Shown: one piece after another, positions 7,737 to 15,887 of the stretch
Layout of the letters: every line of letters starts with the position of its first letter
How positions within the stretch are numbered: the stretch's first letter is position 1
From: Acidobacteriota bacterium
Lineage (GTDB): Bacteria; Acidobacteriota; Terriglobia; Bryobacterales; Bryobacteraceae
Assembly: GCA_023436715.1 (NCBI GenBank)
Contig: JAEZIJ010000230.1
Coordinates: 1-48,229 of the forward strand
DNA length: 48,229 bases
Reading direction: 5' to 3'
Notes under the pieces: model-generated
What the model saw: only the letters and a program-made list of their open reading frames with translations
The model's database searches: none
Told to the model about the DNA's origin: nothing
Translations under genes and position numbers: made by a program

Positions 7737-8252
7737 ATGTTGCGTAACTGGAACGACTTTAATCTGATGCTGCGGGATATCGCGCTCATAGAGGTGTCCG
7801 TCTCCGAGGCGGCCGCGAAGCGCAACGAAGCGATGATCGAAGCGGAAACAACGTACAACAGCACAACGGCTCCGCTGCTCGCTAAGAAGGCAGCGCTCAG
7901 CGATGAACTGGAGCGCTTCTATAAGGCGCATCGGAAGGAAGTCGAGGTCGATGGGAAGCGCTCGATCGACCTCGACTTCGGCCGCGCCGGAATGCGGAAA
8001 GGCAATCCGACGCTCAAGTGTCTCAAGGGCTGGAAGTGGGAAGGCGTGTTGGAAGCGATCAAGCTGCACTTCGCGCGCAGTAAGGACCGCCTCGACCAGT
8101 TCATCACCATGAAGGAGAGCGTCAACAAGGAGGCGGTAAAGTCATTCGGGTTCGAGGCGGACGAGTTGGCCGCGATCGGCGTGAAGATCAAACAGACCGA
8201 CGACTTCTATTACGAGGTGTTCCCCGATAAGGCGGTGAAGGAAGCCGCCTGA
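7737..8252 (+). CDS. gam: Host-nuclease inhibitor, Mu Gam family
   Basis: A 171-residue protein, close to the ~174 of Mu Gam. An N-terminal helical hairpin (~20-65) is followed by a core with the family pattern FGRAGMRKGN, then VLEAIKLH and INKEA-like VNKEAVKSF, and a C-terminal IKQTDDFYYEV strand. Mu Gam is a Ku-like dimer that coats double-strand ends and blocks RecBCD-type exonucleases. Its place downstream of the MuB gene matches Mu. Confidence 0.88.
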   Translation: MLRNWNDFNLMLRDIALIEVSVSEAAAKRNEAMIEAETTYNSTTAPLLAKKAALSDELERFYKAHRKEVEVDGKRSIDLDFGRAGMRKGNPTLKCLKGWKWEGVLEAIKLHFARSKDRLDQFITMKESVNKEAVKSFGFEADELAAIGVKIKQTDDFYYEVFPDKAVKEAA

Positions 8253-8275
8253 CGAGCTGGTGAGAGTCCAGCGAA

Positions 8276-8308
8276 ATCGGCGGGTTCTCCTTCTCCCTTC
8301 CCGCCGAT
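8276..8308 (+). terminator. Hairpin between gam and the RMF-like gene
   Basis: The arms ATCGGCGGG (8276-8284) and CCCGCCGAT (8300-8308) pair perfectly over 9 bp around a 15-nt pyrimidine-rich loop. No T-run follows, so it may slow rather than end transcription, or hold back translation of the next gene. Confidence 0.5.
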
Positions 8309-8321
8309 AGCGGTGTCCGGT

Positions 8322-8675
8322 ATGCAAGCTTACGCGCAGAACAGATCGTGTGTGGAAGAGAACGATCTTCCGCTCCCCTATTACGAGTTCCTTTACATCC
8401 GGCGGCGCGAACGCCAGGCCGCCGCCGGCGCGATCCCGCGCAAGCCGGTGCTGTCAGTGCGTGCCGCTGGCATTTCTCCCGCGGCGCGGGCGGAGGCTGA
8501 GGGATTTCTGATGGGGAAGGCCGATATCGGGCACTCGAACAACCCGCGGCAGTACCGCACTGCCGAGGAATGGATCGCCTGGTTCCGGGGCTGGCGCCGC
8601 GGCCAGGCGGAGCTGATCGCGCAGGATCGGCAGGCATGGGAAGAGAAACACGGGCCGCTGATGAGGCAAGCATGA
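8322..8675 (+). CDS. Small protein with an RMF/CrpP-like motif
   Basis: A 117-residue protein from ATG 8322 (a GTG at 8313 adds three residues). Residues ~50-100 carry the pattern of ribosome modulation factor-like proteins: a glycine-bearing helix (AEGFLMGK), an NP turn (SNNPRQY), then W..WFRGWRRGQAE. RMF binds 70S/100S ribosomes during hibernation, and related phage or plasmid proteins are common. The match rests on motif spacing only. Its stop overlaps the next gene (ATGA). Confidence 0.5.
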   Translation: MQAYAQNRSCVEENDLPLPYYEFLYIRRRERQAAAGAIPRKPVLSVRAAGISPAARAEAEGFLMGKADIGHSNNPRQYRTAEEWIAWFRGWRRGQAELIAQDRQAWEEKHGPLMRQA

Positions 8676-9103
8676 AGCACGACGCGGACGATTTCCTGGT
8701 CGGGTTCGAAGATCTGCCGTTGTTCCAGGCCGACCCCTTCTCCGATTCAACACAGAAGCCCACACCAGAGGAACTGCTGGTTGGATCGCTGGTGTCGAAG
8801 CACAAGGGCCGCGCGAATCCGCTGCCGATTGCACGGCTGCGCGAGATGACGGGCTATACCGAGCGGCAGATCAAGGGATTGATCGAGCAGCTCATCGTGA
8901 CGCACCGCATGCAGATCGGCGCGCGCCGCGAGGAACCCGCCGGTTACTTCATGATCCAGAACTCAGAGGACCTGGACGCCGCTGTCCGGCCGTACAAATC
9001 GCAGATCCTGGCGATGGTTCGGCGGCTCCGGGTACTCGATCCATCGCACCATTCGCGATTGGAATTTATGGGGCAAATACGTTGTGAGTTGGAGGGCAAA
9101 TGA
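8672..9103 (+). CDS. Putative winged-helix early protein
   Basis: A 143-residue protein. The N-terminal ~40 residues are acidic. Residues ~45-95 look like a winged helix with recognition-helix text MTGYTERQIKGLIEQL and a wing ending PAGYFMI. Such proteins often assist phage replication or transcription. It overlaps both neighbours by four bases. Function not established. Confidence 0.6.
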   Translation: MKHDADDFLVGFEDLPLFQADPFSDSTQKPTPEELLVGSLVSKHKGRANPLPIARLREMTGYTERQIKGLIEQLIVTHRMQIGARREEPAGYFMIQNSEDLDAAVRPYKSQILAMVRRLRVLDPSHHSRLEFMGQIRCELEGK

Positions 9104-9231
9104 TCGATATCGCAAACTCGCTGGCGAAGCTCTTTGAGACGCCAGTTATCAGAATGACTGAGCTGAGCATCGGACAGGCTCTGGTGCTCGCGTTGATTTG
9201 CGGGGTTCTGTCCCGCCTGTGCCGAAAGTAG
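9100..9231 (+). CDS. Tiny membrane protein
   Basis: A 43-residue frame opening in an ATGA overlap with the previous stop, behind a GGAGGG site. The C-terminal half contains one hydrophobic helix (IGQALVLALICGVLSRL) followed by a basic end. Its operonic position supports it; function unknown. Confidence 0.5.
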   Translation: MIDIANSLAKLFETPVIRMTELSIGQALVLALICGVLSRLCRK

Positions 9232-9242
9232 GGGAGGTCGAG

Positions 9243-9734
9243 ATGGAACGAACTCGCAGACCAGAATCTAGCCGAGGCCGCACAATGAACCCCAAGCGGA
9301 AACCGAAGTTCCTGCCGGCCATCTGGGCGGCCGCGCGCGCACACGGCGTAACGAGCGAGCAACTGCACGACATGATCTGGTTCGAGTGGCAGAAGAAATC
9401 GCTCAAAGACCTGACGGCCGCGCAGGCGATGGAGCTGCTCGACGGGCTCAACGGCAAGACTCCCCCGAAGAACTTCTCCTACGACCGGCGCCGGGCCATG
9501 AACGCGCACGGCCGCAATGATTACGATGACAGCCAGGATACGGTGTACCTCATCAACGAGCGTGAACAGCAGATGCTCCAGGATGCCGCGAACCTGCGCG
9601 GATGGAGCCTGGGAACACTGCAGAAGTTCATCGCGCGGCAACTGGGGCACGAGCGGATCCGCACGATGGCCGAGTTCAACAAGATCTTCTGGGCGCTGAA
9701 GGCCATGAACAGGAGGGACAAGCTGTGCAAGTGA
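9243..9734 (+). CDS. GemA-like (DUF1018) regulatory protein
   Basis: A 163-residue protein, start chosen at 9243 behind GGGGAGG. An internal ATG at 9285 is possible. Residues ~20-75 follow the Mu gp16/GemA pattern: a helix beginning FLPAIWAAARAHG, then a block reading KSLKDLTAAQAMELLDGL. The C-terminal part (NEREQQMLQDAANLRGWSL) is helical. In Mu, GemA modulates host gene expression and DNA superhelicity. Family assignment is by pattern and position. Confidence 0.65.
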   Translation: MERTRRPESSRGRTMNPKRKPKFLPAIWAAARAHGVTSEQLHDMIWFEWQKKSLKDLTAAQAMELLDGLNGKTPPKNFSYDRRRAMNAHGRNDYDDSQDTVYLINEREQQMLQDAANLRGWSLGTLQKFIARQLGHERIRTMAEFNKIFWALKAMNRRDKLCK

Positions 9735-9901
9735 AGCGCGATCCTGATTGGGAAGCTGAGTTGGACCGCGAGCTGGAGTTGCGGTGGCAGGGATACAGGG
9801 CGCGTAAGTCCTACCGCTGGGCTACGGCTTGGGTTTTCGCGGGCCTGGTGTTTGCGATGTGGCTGACTTACTGGGGCGCGCGCATCGTCCTACACCGATA
9901 A
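9725..9901 (+). CDS. Small single-pass membrane protein
   Basis: A 58-residue protein from a GTG preceded by GGAGGG at 7-nt spacing and overlapping the previous stop. The N-terminal half is charged. A hydrophobic helix (WATAWVFAGLVFAMWLTYW) spans ~34-52. It lies at the end of the early block. Function unknown. Confidence 0.55.
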   Translation: MQVKRDPDWEAELDRELELRWQGYRARKSYRWATAWVFAGLVFAMWLTYWGARIVLHR

Positions 9902-9908
9902 GATACAT

Positions 9909-10142
9909 ATGCAGTCAATGTTCCGGGCCCCCATCCAATTAAAGCTCCACCTGGAGCTGCCGCTCGAAGACACGCTCGACGTGTTCACGGCCGCGCGGAT
10001 CGCGCGCGTGTCCGCGGCCACGATGCGCCGCTGGTGCGACTCCGGCTTGTTTCCATGCTACAAGCTGGTCGGCCAGTGGCGCGTCGAGCGTATCGCTTTC
10101 TACGATTGGATCCGCTCCCGGCGGATCAGCCCCCTCGAATAA
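9909..10142 (+). CDS. MerR/excisionase-type HTH protein
   Basis: A 77-residue protein with a MerR/excisionase-like helix-turn-helix at ~25-70 (FTAARIARVSAATMRRWCDS followed by LVGQWRVERIAFYDWI). It is the last gene before a 205-bp gap and the late operon, so it may switch on the middle/late genes. No Mor or C activator homologue is evident in the window. That role is inference. Confidence 0.7.
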   Translation: MQSMFRAPIQLKLHLELPLEDTLDVFTAARIARVSAATMRRWCDSGLFPCYKLVGQWRVERIAFYDWIRSRRISPLE

Positions 10143-10347
10143 TTTCCTCGCGCAAAACGCGCAACTCGCTTGAAACGGTTAGACGCATTTTTGTTCTTCT
10201 CCTAACATCGGGACTGCGCATGCCGGAAACGGCAGACCTCCGGTTACTGCGAGGACCGGAGGCCATGTGCCCTCCGAGTGGAGAGGCCGGCGACCCGGCC
10301 CGGACGCCGCGCCTCTCCCGTTTCCGGACGCGCAAGGAGACGCAACG
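10143..10347 (+). promoter_or_regulatory. Early/late junction with a strong hairpin
   Basis: The gap is AT-richer at its left (10150-10205) and may hold the late promoter, though no good -35/-10 pair is visible. Positions 10280-10318 form a strong stem, GGAGAGGC plus CGGCG against CGCCG and GCCTCTCC, with one bulged C and a 12-nt loop. It has no T-run. The late gene start follows 29 bp later. Confidence 0.5.
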
Positions 10348-10662
10348 TTGAGCGAGACAATTCACGATCTGCGGCGGTCCATCCTCAGGTTCCTCGACGA
10401 AACAGTGCTGCAGAAGCCGGACGAGCAGCGCACCCAACTCGACAATCTTCTGCTGGAGAGCGGCCGTGCGTTCACGGATGCGCTGGTGCGTTTCCAACGG
10501 GCACAGCAGGGCGGCGGCGCACCGGCAACAACTGCGTACTCGAAGAGCGTATCCCAAGTACTGCGCAGCTATAACGAGATCAACCGCGAGCATGCGCTGC
10601 GCAATGCCGATGCGGAGGCGCTGGCCACATTCCGTGAGCCGTTCGAAAGCTCCGGAGAGTGA
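10348..10662 (+). CDS. First late-operon protein, unknown function
   Basis: A 104-residue helical protein read from TTG behind AAGGAGA at 7-nt spacing. It is largely alpha-helical and acidic and has no membrane segment. First gene of the late block, where Mu-like phages carry small unknown genes. No family recognised. Confidence 0.55.
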   Translation: MSETIHDLRRSILRFLDETVLQKPDEQRTQLDNLLLESGRAFTDALVRFQRAQQGGGAPATTAYSKSVSQVLRSYNEINREHALRNADAEALATFREPFESSGE

Positions 10663-10663
10663 A

Positions 10664-10879
10664 ATGCCCGGAATCGGTGAGCTCGAACAACTGTCGAAGA
10701 GCTACTCGCTGGCGATCGGGTTGATGGTGATCGCCTGCGTCGCACTCGCCTATACGGTTCTGCGGCTGTATCGGGAGAACCAGCAGCTTTGGGGACGAAT
10801 CGCGCAAGTGCTTGAAGAGCGCACGAAAACCCTGGAATCCATGCTGGCGGAGTCAATAGATGGCAGACATCATTCTTAA
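10664..10879 (+). CDS. Single-pass membrane protein with cytoplasmic coil
   Basis: A 71-residue protein with a membrane helix at ~17-36 (AIGLMVIACVALAYTVLRLY) followed by a charged helical tail. It begins one base after the previous stop, behind GGAGAG. It could be a holin or a lysis accessory, but no family match supports that. Confidence 0.55.
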   Translation: MPGIGELEQLSKSYSLAIGLMVIACVALAYTVLRLYRENQQLWGRIAQVLEERTKTLESMLAESIDGRHHS

Positions 10880-10988
10880 GTTCAAAGGCTGGTTGTTGGC
10901 ATGGCGGTGCAGCCGCCTGGAAAAGCATCTGCTGCTCGCGAGAGCAGACGCGGAAATCGGAACGCTGCAGGCTTTGCGGGAGGCGTAG
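10860..10988 (+). CDS. Tiny basic amphipathic protein
   Basis: A 42-residue frame overlapping the previous gene by 20 bp, with GGAG eight bases before its ATG. It contains an amphipathic helix with two cationic stretches. Supported by operon packing only; function unknown. Confidence 0.4.
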   Translation: MADIILKFKGWLLAWRCSRLEKHLLLARADAEIGTLQALREA

Positions 10989-10992
10989 CGAG

Positions 10993-11520
10993 TTGGCATA
11001 CGACACCCAGGCCCAGGAATTCGTGTACGGCTGCTACGCGCGCGGATGGTCCAAAGAGCGGTCGCTGCCGGAGATCCGCAAGGTCTATGCCGGCTTTGCC
11101 GGGAGCACCTGGGACGAATGGGTGAAGCGGTTCGACTGGCCACAGCGGCGCGCGCTGGCGGACGCCAAGCTGCGGGAGTTCGACGATCTGTGCCGCGATG
11201 CAACGCGGTCGCTGTTGCTGGAGTTAAACGAAATTCGCGAGCGACTGCTCAAGGAGATCCGCGAGGGCAAGGCGGACACCCAGACGTATTACGCCTTCAA
11301 CTCGATTGCGAAACAGATCGCCGAGTTGTCTCGCCAGCATCTGGCAGGGCAAGACCCACGGAAGATCGCTATCGAGGTCCTGAACGCGGCTATCGAGAAG
11401 CTCCTCACCGGCCTGCGCTCGATTGATGGCCTGGCGCGGCCGCTGGAAGCGTACGCGACGAAGATCGGTAAGCTCGTAACTGAGATCACCGAAGAATTCG
11501 GCAGGGAGGCCCAGGCGTGA
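10993..11520 (+). CDS. Putative terminase small subunit
   Basis: A 175-residue protein from TTG 10993, with GGGAGG nine bases upstream. Residues ~1-50 look like the HTH region of small terminases (a KVYAGFAGSTWDEWVKRF-type helix pair), and ~60-170 are long helices suited to ring assembly. It directly precedes and overlaps the large subunit (GTGA), the usual arrangement. It should recognise phage DNA for packaging. Confidence 0.65.
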   Translation: MAYDTQAQEFVYGCYARGWSKERSLPEIRKVYAGFAGSTWDEWVKRFDWPQRRALADAKLREFDDLCRDATRSLLLELNEIRERLLKEIREGKADTQTYYAFNSIAKQIAELSRQHLAGQDPRKIAIEVLNAAIEKLLTGLRSIDGLARPLEAYATKIGKLVTEITEEFGREAQA

Positions 11521-13016
11521 GCCGCTCTGCCAAAGTCATACCCCATGACCGCCACTCCGCCAGCCGCCTACAGGCTTCTGAAGTAGGCGCCCGGGCGGAG
11601 CAACTGCTTCGTAGCAGTCGTCCCGAAGACCGGATGACGAAGCAGCAAAGAATCGAGCGAGGTAGGACCGACTTCCAGTGGTTCTGTCGGTACTACCTCG
11701 CCGATTACTTCTCGGCGGAGCCGGCCGAGTTCCACCGCGAACTTTCAGAGCTGGTGGATACGCAGGATCGCGTGATTGCGGCGGCGCCGCGCGAGCACGC
11801 CAAGTCCACGGTGGTGAGCTTCGCGAAAGTCATCCACTCGATCTGTTACGGACTCGCCCATTTCATCGTGATCATCCGTGACAGCGACCCGGTCGCGACC
11901 CAGAACACGAACGATATCCGCGAAGAGTTGGAGACCAACGAGCGGATCGCCGAAGACTTCGGCTCGCTGTACAACAAGCGGAAGTGGGCTGAGGGAGAGT
12001 TCGTCACGCGAACGGGCATCAAGGTTCTGGCGCGCGGCCGTGGCTGCTCGATGCGCGGTCTTAGGTACAAGCAATACCGGCCGGACCTGGTGATCGTCGA
12101 TGACCTTGAGGATGACGAGGAAGTCGAGAGCAAGCAGCAGCGCGACAAGCTCGACCGCTGGCTGCTACGTTCCGTCCTGAACGTGATTGCCCCTGGTGGG
12201 CGGTTCTTCATGATCGGCACAGTGCTCCATCATGACGCCGTTCTGGTGCGATTTCTCAAGAGGACGGACTCCTTCGTCACGCGGATCTGGCGGGCGATCA
12301 AGGATAACGGCCAGCCGCTCTGGCCGGCGCGCTGGCCGCTGAGCCGGTTGGAGGCGAAGAGGCGCGAAATCGGGGCTCGCGCGTTCTCCACCGAATTTCT
12401 CAATGACGCGGCGAACGAGGAAGAGCAGATCTTCTCGCCGTCGGGCTGGAAGTACTTCCGCGACGAGGATATTGACGGTCTCGATCTCGACCTGGTCGCG
12501 TCGATCGACCCGGCGATCGGCCAGAAGGCGAAGAACGACAATACGGCGCGCGCGGTGGTCGGCGGCGCGAACGGCAATTACTACGTCCTCTCGATCCGGA
12601 TCAAGAAGCTGAAGATCCAGCAGCAGGTTGAACTGGTGGTGTCGACGTGCCGCGAGTGGCCCGGCATCCGGAAATTCGGCTTTGAGACGATCGCGTACCA
12701 GGACGCGCTGAAGCAGCTCGTCGAGGAAGCCTCGGCGGCGAACAATCTGCAGATTCCAGCGGTCGCCGTGGATGATATCGCCTCCGACAAGCTGAAGCGC
12801 ATTTCGCGGCTCGCGCCGCTCCAGGAACAGGGGCGGATTTTCTTCCCCAGCGCGAGCAGCTCGTACTGGACGCCCGACGTGCAGCAATGCCTCGACGAGT
12901 TCGAGGCGCTCGGCTGCTCGTCGAACAGCCACGATGACGGACCCGACGCGGTCGAGCGCGCGATCGCGCTGCTTCGCGGATCGCGCGGCCGAAAGGGAAA
13001 GGTCAGCTTGCTATGA
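11517..13016 (+). CDS. Terminase large subunit
   Basis: A 499-residue protein. ATPase domain: a Walker A-like loop APREHAKST (90-98) and Walker B LVIVDD (191-196) followed by acidic residues, as in gp17-like or Mu gp28-like terminases. The C-terminal RNase-H nuclease begins near residue 325 (VASIDPAIGQ), with further acidic residues near the end (HDDGPDAVERA). It drives DNA packaging into proheads and cuts the DNA. GTG start behind AGGGAGG, overlapping the small subunit; its stop overlaps the portal start. The gene appears intact. Confidence 0.9.
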   Translation: MSRSAKVIPHDRHSASRLQASEVGARAEQLLRSSRPEDRMTKQQRIERGRTDFQWFCRYYLADYFSAEPAEFHRELSELVDTQDRVIAAAPREHAKSTVVSFAKVIHSICYGLAHFIVIIRDSDPVATQNTNDIREELETNERIAEDFGSLYNKRKWAEGEFVTRTGIKVLARGRGCSMRGLRYKQYRPDLVIVDDLEDDEEVESKQQRDKLDRWLLRSVLNVIAPGGRFFMIGTVLHHDAVLVRFLKRTDSFVTRIWRAIKDNGQPLWPARWPLSRLEAKRREIGARAFSTEFLNDAANEEEQIFSPSGWKYFRDEDIDGLDLDLVASIDPAIGQKAKNDNTARAVVGGANGNYYVLSIRIKKLKIQQQVELVVSTCREWPGIRKFGFETIAYQDALKQLVEEASAANNLQIPAVAVDDIASDKLKRISRLAPLQEQGRIFFPSASSSYWTPDVQQCLDEFEALGCSSNSHDDGPDAVERAIALLRGSRGRKGKVSLL

Positions 13017-14407
13017 CGAAGGGCACGGCGTTTCTTCTCGATTCCCACAGCGGCGCGATCGTCAAGGTCGAGAGTCCGCGGCTGCTCGAAGGGATGATTC
13101 GGCCGTCCGAGTACTTCGAGGTCGCGAAGGCCGTTACCGACGCCGCCGGCAGCAAGCGGCTGCGCGAGAAATATGGCACGACTATTGATGGCGTGCTCTG
13201 CGCATCACGGCCCTTCGATGCCTACCTGTACGCATATGCGACGACGCTGAACACGTACCACTCTCGCGCGATCCGCGCAAAGGTGAAGGACATCGTTGGG
13301 CGGCCGTGGCAGATCGCCGGCGACGAATCGGCCGGACTGAAGGACCGGATTACTGCGTTCTTCAAAAACGCGTTCGGCGACATGACGTTCGCTGAAGGCA
13401 TGGGGAACGTCTGGACGGACTACGAGGCGCTGGGAAACGGCTTCCTCGAGGTCATCCCGAACGCCAAGCGCGAGCTGGCGGAACTGGCTCACATCCCGGC
13501 TACGGAGGTGTGGATCCGGCTCGACGGCCTCGGCTACGTGCAGCAGAAGAACGGAGAGTATGCGCACTTCGCGAAGTATGGCGCAGATCTGTCCGGCCTG
13601 GCATCGAACGATCCCTTGGGCATGGAGGGGCGCACGTCGCTGATCCACTTTTGCCGTTACTTCCCGTGGTCGCTCTACTACGGCATTCCGCCCATCATGC
13701 CAGCGTGGAACCGGCTGGCCCTGATGGTCCTTGAAGCGGAGTACAACCTCACGTTCTTCAACAACAACGCGATCCCGGATTACGCGGTCGTGCTGGAAGG
13801 CGACTGGGAAGATGACGCCGAGAAGGTGATCCAGGAGTATTTCCGCACGCATCTGAAGGGCCAGGCACACAAGACGCTCGCCATGCGCAGTCCGCAGGGC
13901 GGGAAAATCACGTTCGAAAAGCTGACGTCGGATTCCGCTAAAGAAGGCTCATTTCGGCTGCTGCGCGTCGATTGTCGCGATGAGATCTTGCACGCGCACG
14001 GCGTGCCGCCCCAGAAGGTTGGGATCGTCGAGACCGGGAAGCTGGGCGGAAATCTATCCTCCGAGCAGATCGTCGAGTACAAGAATTCGATCGTCACGCC
14101 CGGTCAAGAAATGGTGGCCACGCGGCTGAACAGGCTCATCGAAATCGGCTTCAGCACGAAGAAGCTGACCTTCCAGTTCGAACCGTATGACGCCGAGGAC
14201 CGGCTGATCGACGCCCAGGTGGATGAGAAGTACATCAACACGGGCGTTCGAGTACCGAACGAGGTCCGCGCTCAGCGTTTCCCCGGGGCCGCGCCGCTCG
14301 AAGGCGGCGACGAGCCGCGGATGGCTCCGGCCGTGGGCGATCTGATGGGAGTCGATCAAGGGTTGCAACAGGTGCAACGCGAGATCAGGGAGGCAATCGC
14401 GAAGTGA
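13013..14407 (+). CDS. Portal protein (HK97/PBSX-like)
   Basis: A 464-residue protein matching siphovirus portals: an N-terminal clip region, a central wing (ALGNGFLEVIPN), and a C-terminal crown with the typical ILHAHGVPPQKVGIVE and a Q-rich helix. Portals form the dodecameric vertex through which DNA enters. It overlaps the terminase by ATGA and the truncated next gene by GTGA. The gene appears complete, unlike the head genes that follow. Confidence 0.88.
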   Translation: MTKGTAFLLDSHSGAIVKVESPRLLEGMIRPSEYFEVAKAVTDAAGSKRLREKYGTTIDGVLCASRPFDAYLYAYATTLNTYHSRAIRAKVKDIVGRPWQIAGDESAGLKDRITAFFKNAFGDMTFAEGMGNVWTDYEALGNGFLEVIPNAKRELAELAHIPATEVWIRLDGLGYVQQKNGEYAHFAKYGADLSGLASNDPLGMEGRTSLIHFCRYFPWSLYYGIPPIMPAWNRLALMVLEAEYNLTFFNNNAIPDYAVVLEGDWEDDAEKVIQEYFRTHLKGQAHKTLAMRSPQGGKITFEKLTSDSAKEGSFRLLRVDCRDEILHAHGVPPQKVGIVETGKLGGNLSSEQIVEYKNSIVTPGQEMVATRLNRLIEIGFSTKKLTFQFEPYDAEDRLIDAQVDEKYINTGVRVPNEVRAQRFPGAAPLEGGDEPRMAPAVGDLMGVDQGLQQVQREIREAIAK

Positions 14408-14599
14408 GCGGCCCGGTCCATCTTGTGCAGTTCTTCAACTCGACGGCGGCGTTCCTGCGTAAGGTGAGCCGGTCGCGGCGCTTCGATCGCGCACGCGCCG
14501 CGCGGGCACTCGGCCGCCGAGTGCGCGAGTACTGGGATGGTGGCCTCGACGCGCTGTTCCAGTTCCTGTCCGCGGATGAGCGGTGGGACAAGATTCAGC
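14404..14599 (+). pseudogene. Truncated gene after the portal (N-terminal ~65 codons)
   Basis: It opens with GTG overlapping the portal stop. About 65 codons read as a plausible basic helical protein (ending ADERWDKIQR). The frame then continues only as non-coding-looking text because it runs into the capsid fragment in another frame. By position it would be the minor head/MuF-like or morphogenesis gene. The remainder is deleted. Confidence 0.65.
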
Positions 14600-14977
14600 G
14601 CCATTGCCAACTGCACTCTCCACAACGACCTGTATCTGGACTACAACGACGAACTGGCGGGCAAGGGGTACACCGATGCCTGGCAGGCGATCACGGGGAT
14701 CGTGGATGTTCCGCTGCGCGGCATCAAGAACGTACGCGTTCCGATGCTGAAGACGAATATGAGCTTCACGCATTCATCCACGCCGTACACGGATGGCACA
14801 GTCGTCATCTGCACGGACCTGCGCAACCTGATCTTCGGCATACACCGCGACATCCGCATCGAGCCGTTCCGGCAGCCGCGCAAGCGTGCCACCGACTATG
14901 TGCTCTCGATGCGCTGCGCGGTGAACATCGAGAACGGCGACGCGATCGGCATCTACGACCACGCCAAGGTGAAGTAG
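14594..14977 (+). pseudogene. C-terminal fragment of a major-capsid-like protein
   Basis: About 127 codons remain in a frame one base off from the upstream fragment. The text (ELAGKGYTDAW, VPMLKTNMSF, FGIHRDIRIEPF, then a SMRCAVNIENGDAIGIYDHAK end) looks like the final third of a tailed-phage coat protein. These end in a beta-rich A-domain reading that the gene product binds or exists as an exposed hexon contact. No start codon or N-terminal part is present. The assignment to capsid rests on position and sequence style. Confidence 0.6.
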
Positions 14978-15261
14978 CCCTGGGCCGACCGGGTCTTATA
15001 CCCATGGCGAGTATCGCTTCACGCCGTTTACCTCCGTAGAGGCGCCGGCCGAGGTCGCCCAGGCGATCGATCCCGACCCGACGAAGTATCGGCAGGATTA
15101 CCGCTGGAGCACGCCGAACTGGTTCTGCTTTTTCTCTGCCACTCCTTTTCTCCTGGTTTGGAATCGAGGAGACGCCGGTAAAGTTCTTCGCGTCGGCCGA
15201 CAAGGCGAATGAGGAAATCGCACGGATCAGGGAGAAGTTCAACCCGAAGCCGAAGAACTGA
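14973..15261 (+). pseudogene. Degraded small head gene interrupted by a 34-nt insertion
   Basis: Reading from 14973 gives sensible protein text (GEYRFTPFTSVEAPAEV, KYRQDYRWSTPNW) that breaks at 15125. Skipping 34 nt restores it as FGIEETPVKFFASADKANE with its stop at 15259-15261, giving an ~85-residue product. No start codon is present upstream, so the 5' end is missing or altered as well. Position between capsid and gp6 suggests a head-decoration or small structural protein; not recognised. Confidence 0.6.
15119..15158 (+). repeat. 34-nt insertion bounded by the 6-bp direct repeat CTGGTT
   Basis: CTGGTT occurs at 15119-15124 and again at 15153-15158, with 28 pyrimidine-rich bases between. 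Removing one copy plus the 28 bases restores an open frame across the site (NWF then GIEET). The arrangement looks like a small insertion with a 6-bp duplication, or a repair-mediated filler. Confidence 0.6.
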
Positions 15262-15271
15262 GGGAGGATAC

Positions 15272-15294
15272 GGGGCGGCTGCGGCCGCCCCTTT
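15272..15294 (+). terminator. GC hairpin before the connector gene
   Basis: GGGGCGGC (15272-15279) pairs with GCCGCCCC (15284-15291) around a 4-nt loop, and TTT follows. It could attenuate transcription between the head and tail modules. The next ATG is nine bases downstream. Confidence 0.5.
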
Positions 15295-15302
15295 AAAGCC
15301 AC

Positions 15303-15887
15303 ATGGATCTATGCACCCTCGCAGAGCTGAAGACGGCACTCGGCGTTGCGCCGGATGAAACAGCCGACGACACGAGGCTATCGGAGCTGATCAAGATCGC
15401 GAGCGCCCAGATAGAGGGCTATTGCAGCCGTTCCTTTGGCACCGAAGAGATCCAGGACGAACTGCACGACGGGAACGCCTCCGATTCGCTCGAACTGGAC
15501 GTCGCTCCGATTCTGTCCGTGTCCGCGTTGTCGATCGACGGCCAGGCCGTGGACCCGGCTGAACTGGTGATCTATCCCCAGTTCGTCGCATTTCCAGCCT
15601 CCGGTGAGTACGACGTCCGCCTGCGCGGCTACGCGCGGGTGTTTCCGGAGGGACGTCGGAATGTGAAGGTCAGCTATACGGCCGGCTATGAGGCCGTGCC
15701 GCGCGAAATCGCGGATGCGTGCAAGATCCAGGTCGCGTTCCTGATGAACACGATCAACAAGCAGGGCGTGACATCGGAAACCAACCAGGTCGTGCAGGCT
15801 ACGACCGCCTATTCGCAGGAGCAACTCGCGCCGGCGACGCGCGCGACGTGCAGGCGCTACAAGAGGGCACGGGTGCGCGTGATATGA
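15303..15887 (+). CDS. Head-tail connector, HK97 gp6-like
   Basis: A 194-residue protein starting MDLCTLAELKTALGV, the helical opening typical of gp6-like adaptors, followed by DTRLSELIKIASAQIEGYC and a C-terminal helix with MNTINKQG. Such proteins form the adaptor ring beneath the portal. No good ribosome-binding site is visible; it follows the GC hairpin. Overlaps the next gene by ATGA. Confidence 0.8.
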   Translation: MDLCTLAELKTALGVAPDETADDTRLSELIKIASAQIEGYCSRSFGTEEIQDELHDGNASDSLELDVAPILSVSALSIDGQAVDPAELVIYPQFVAFPASGEYDVRLRGYARVFPEGRRNVKVSYTAGYEAVPREIADACKIQVAFLMNTINKQGVTSETNQVVQATTAYSQEQLAPATRATCRRYKRARVRVI

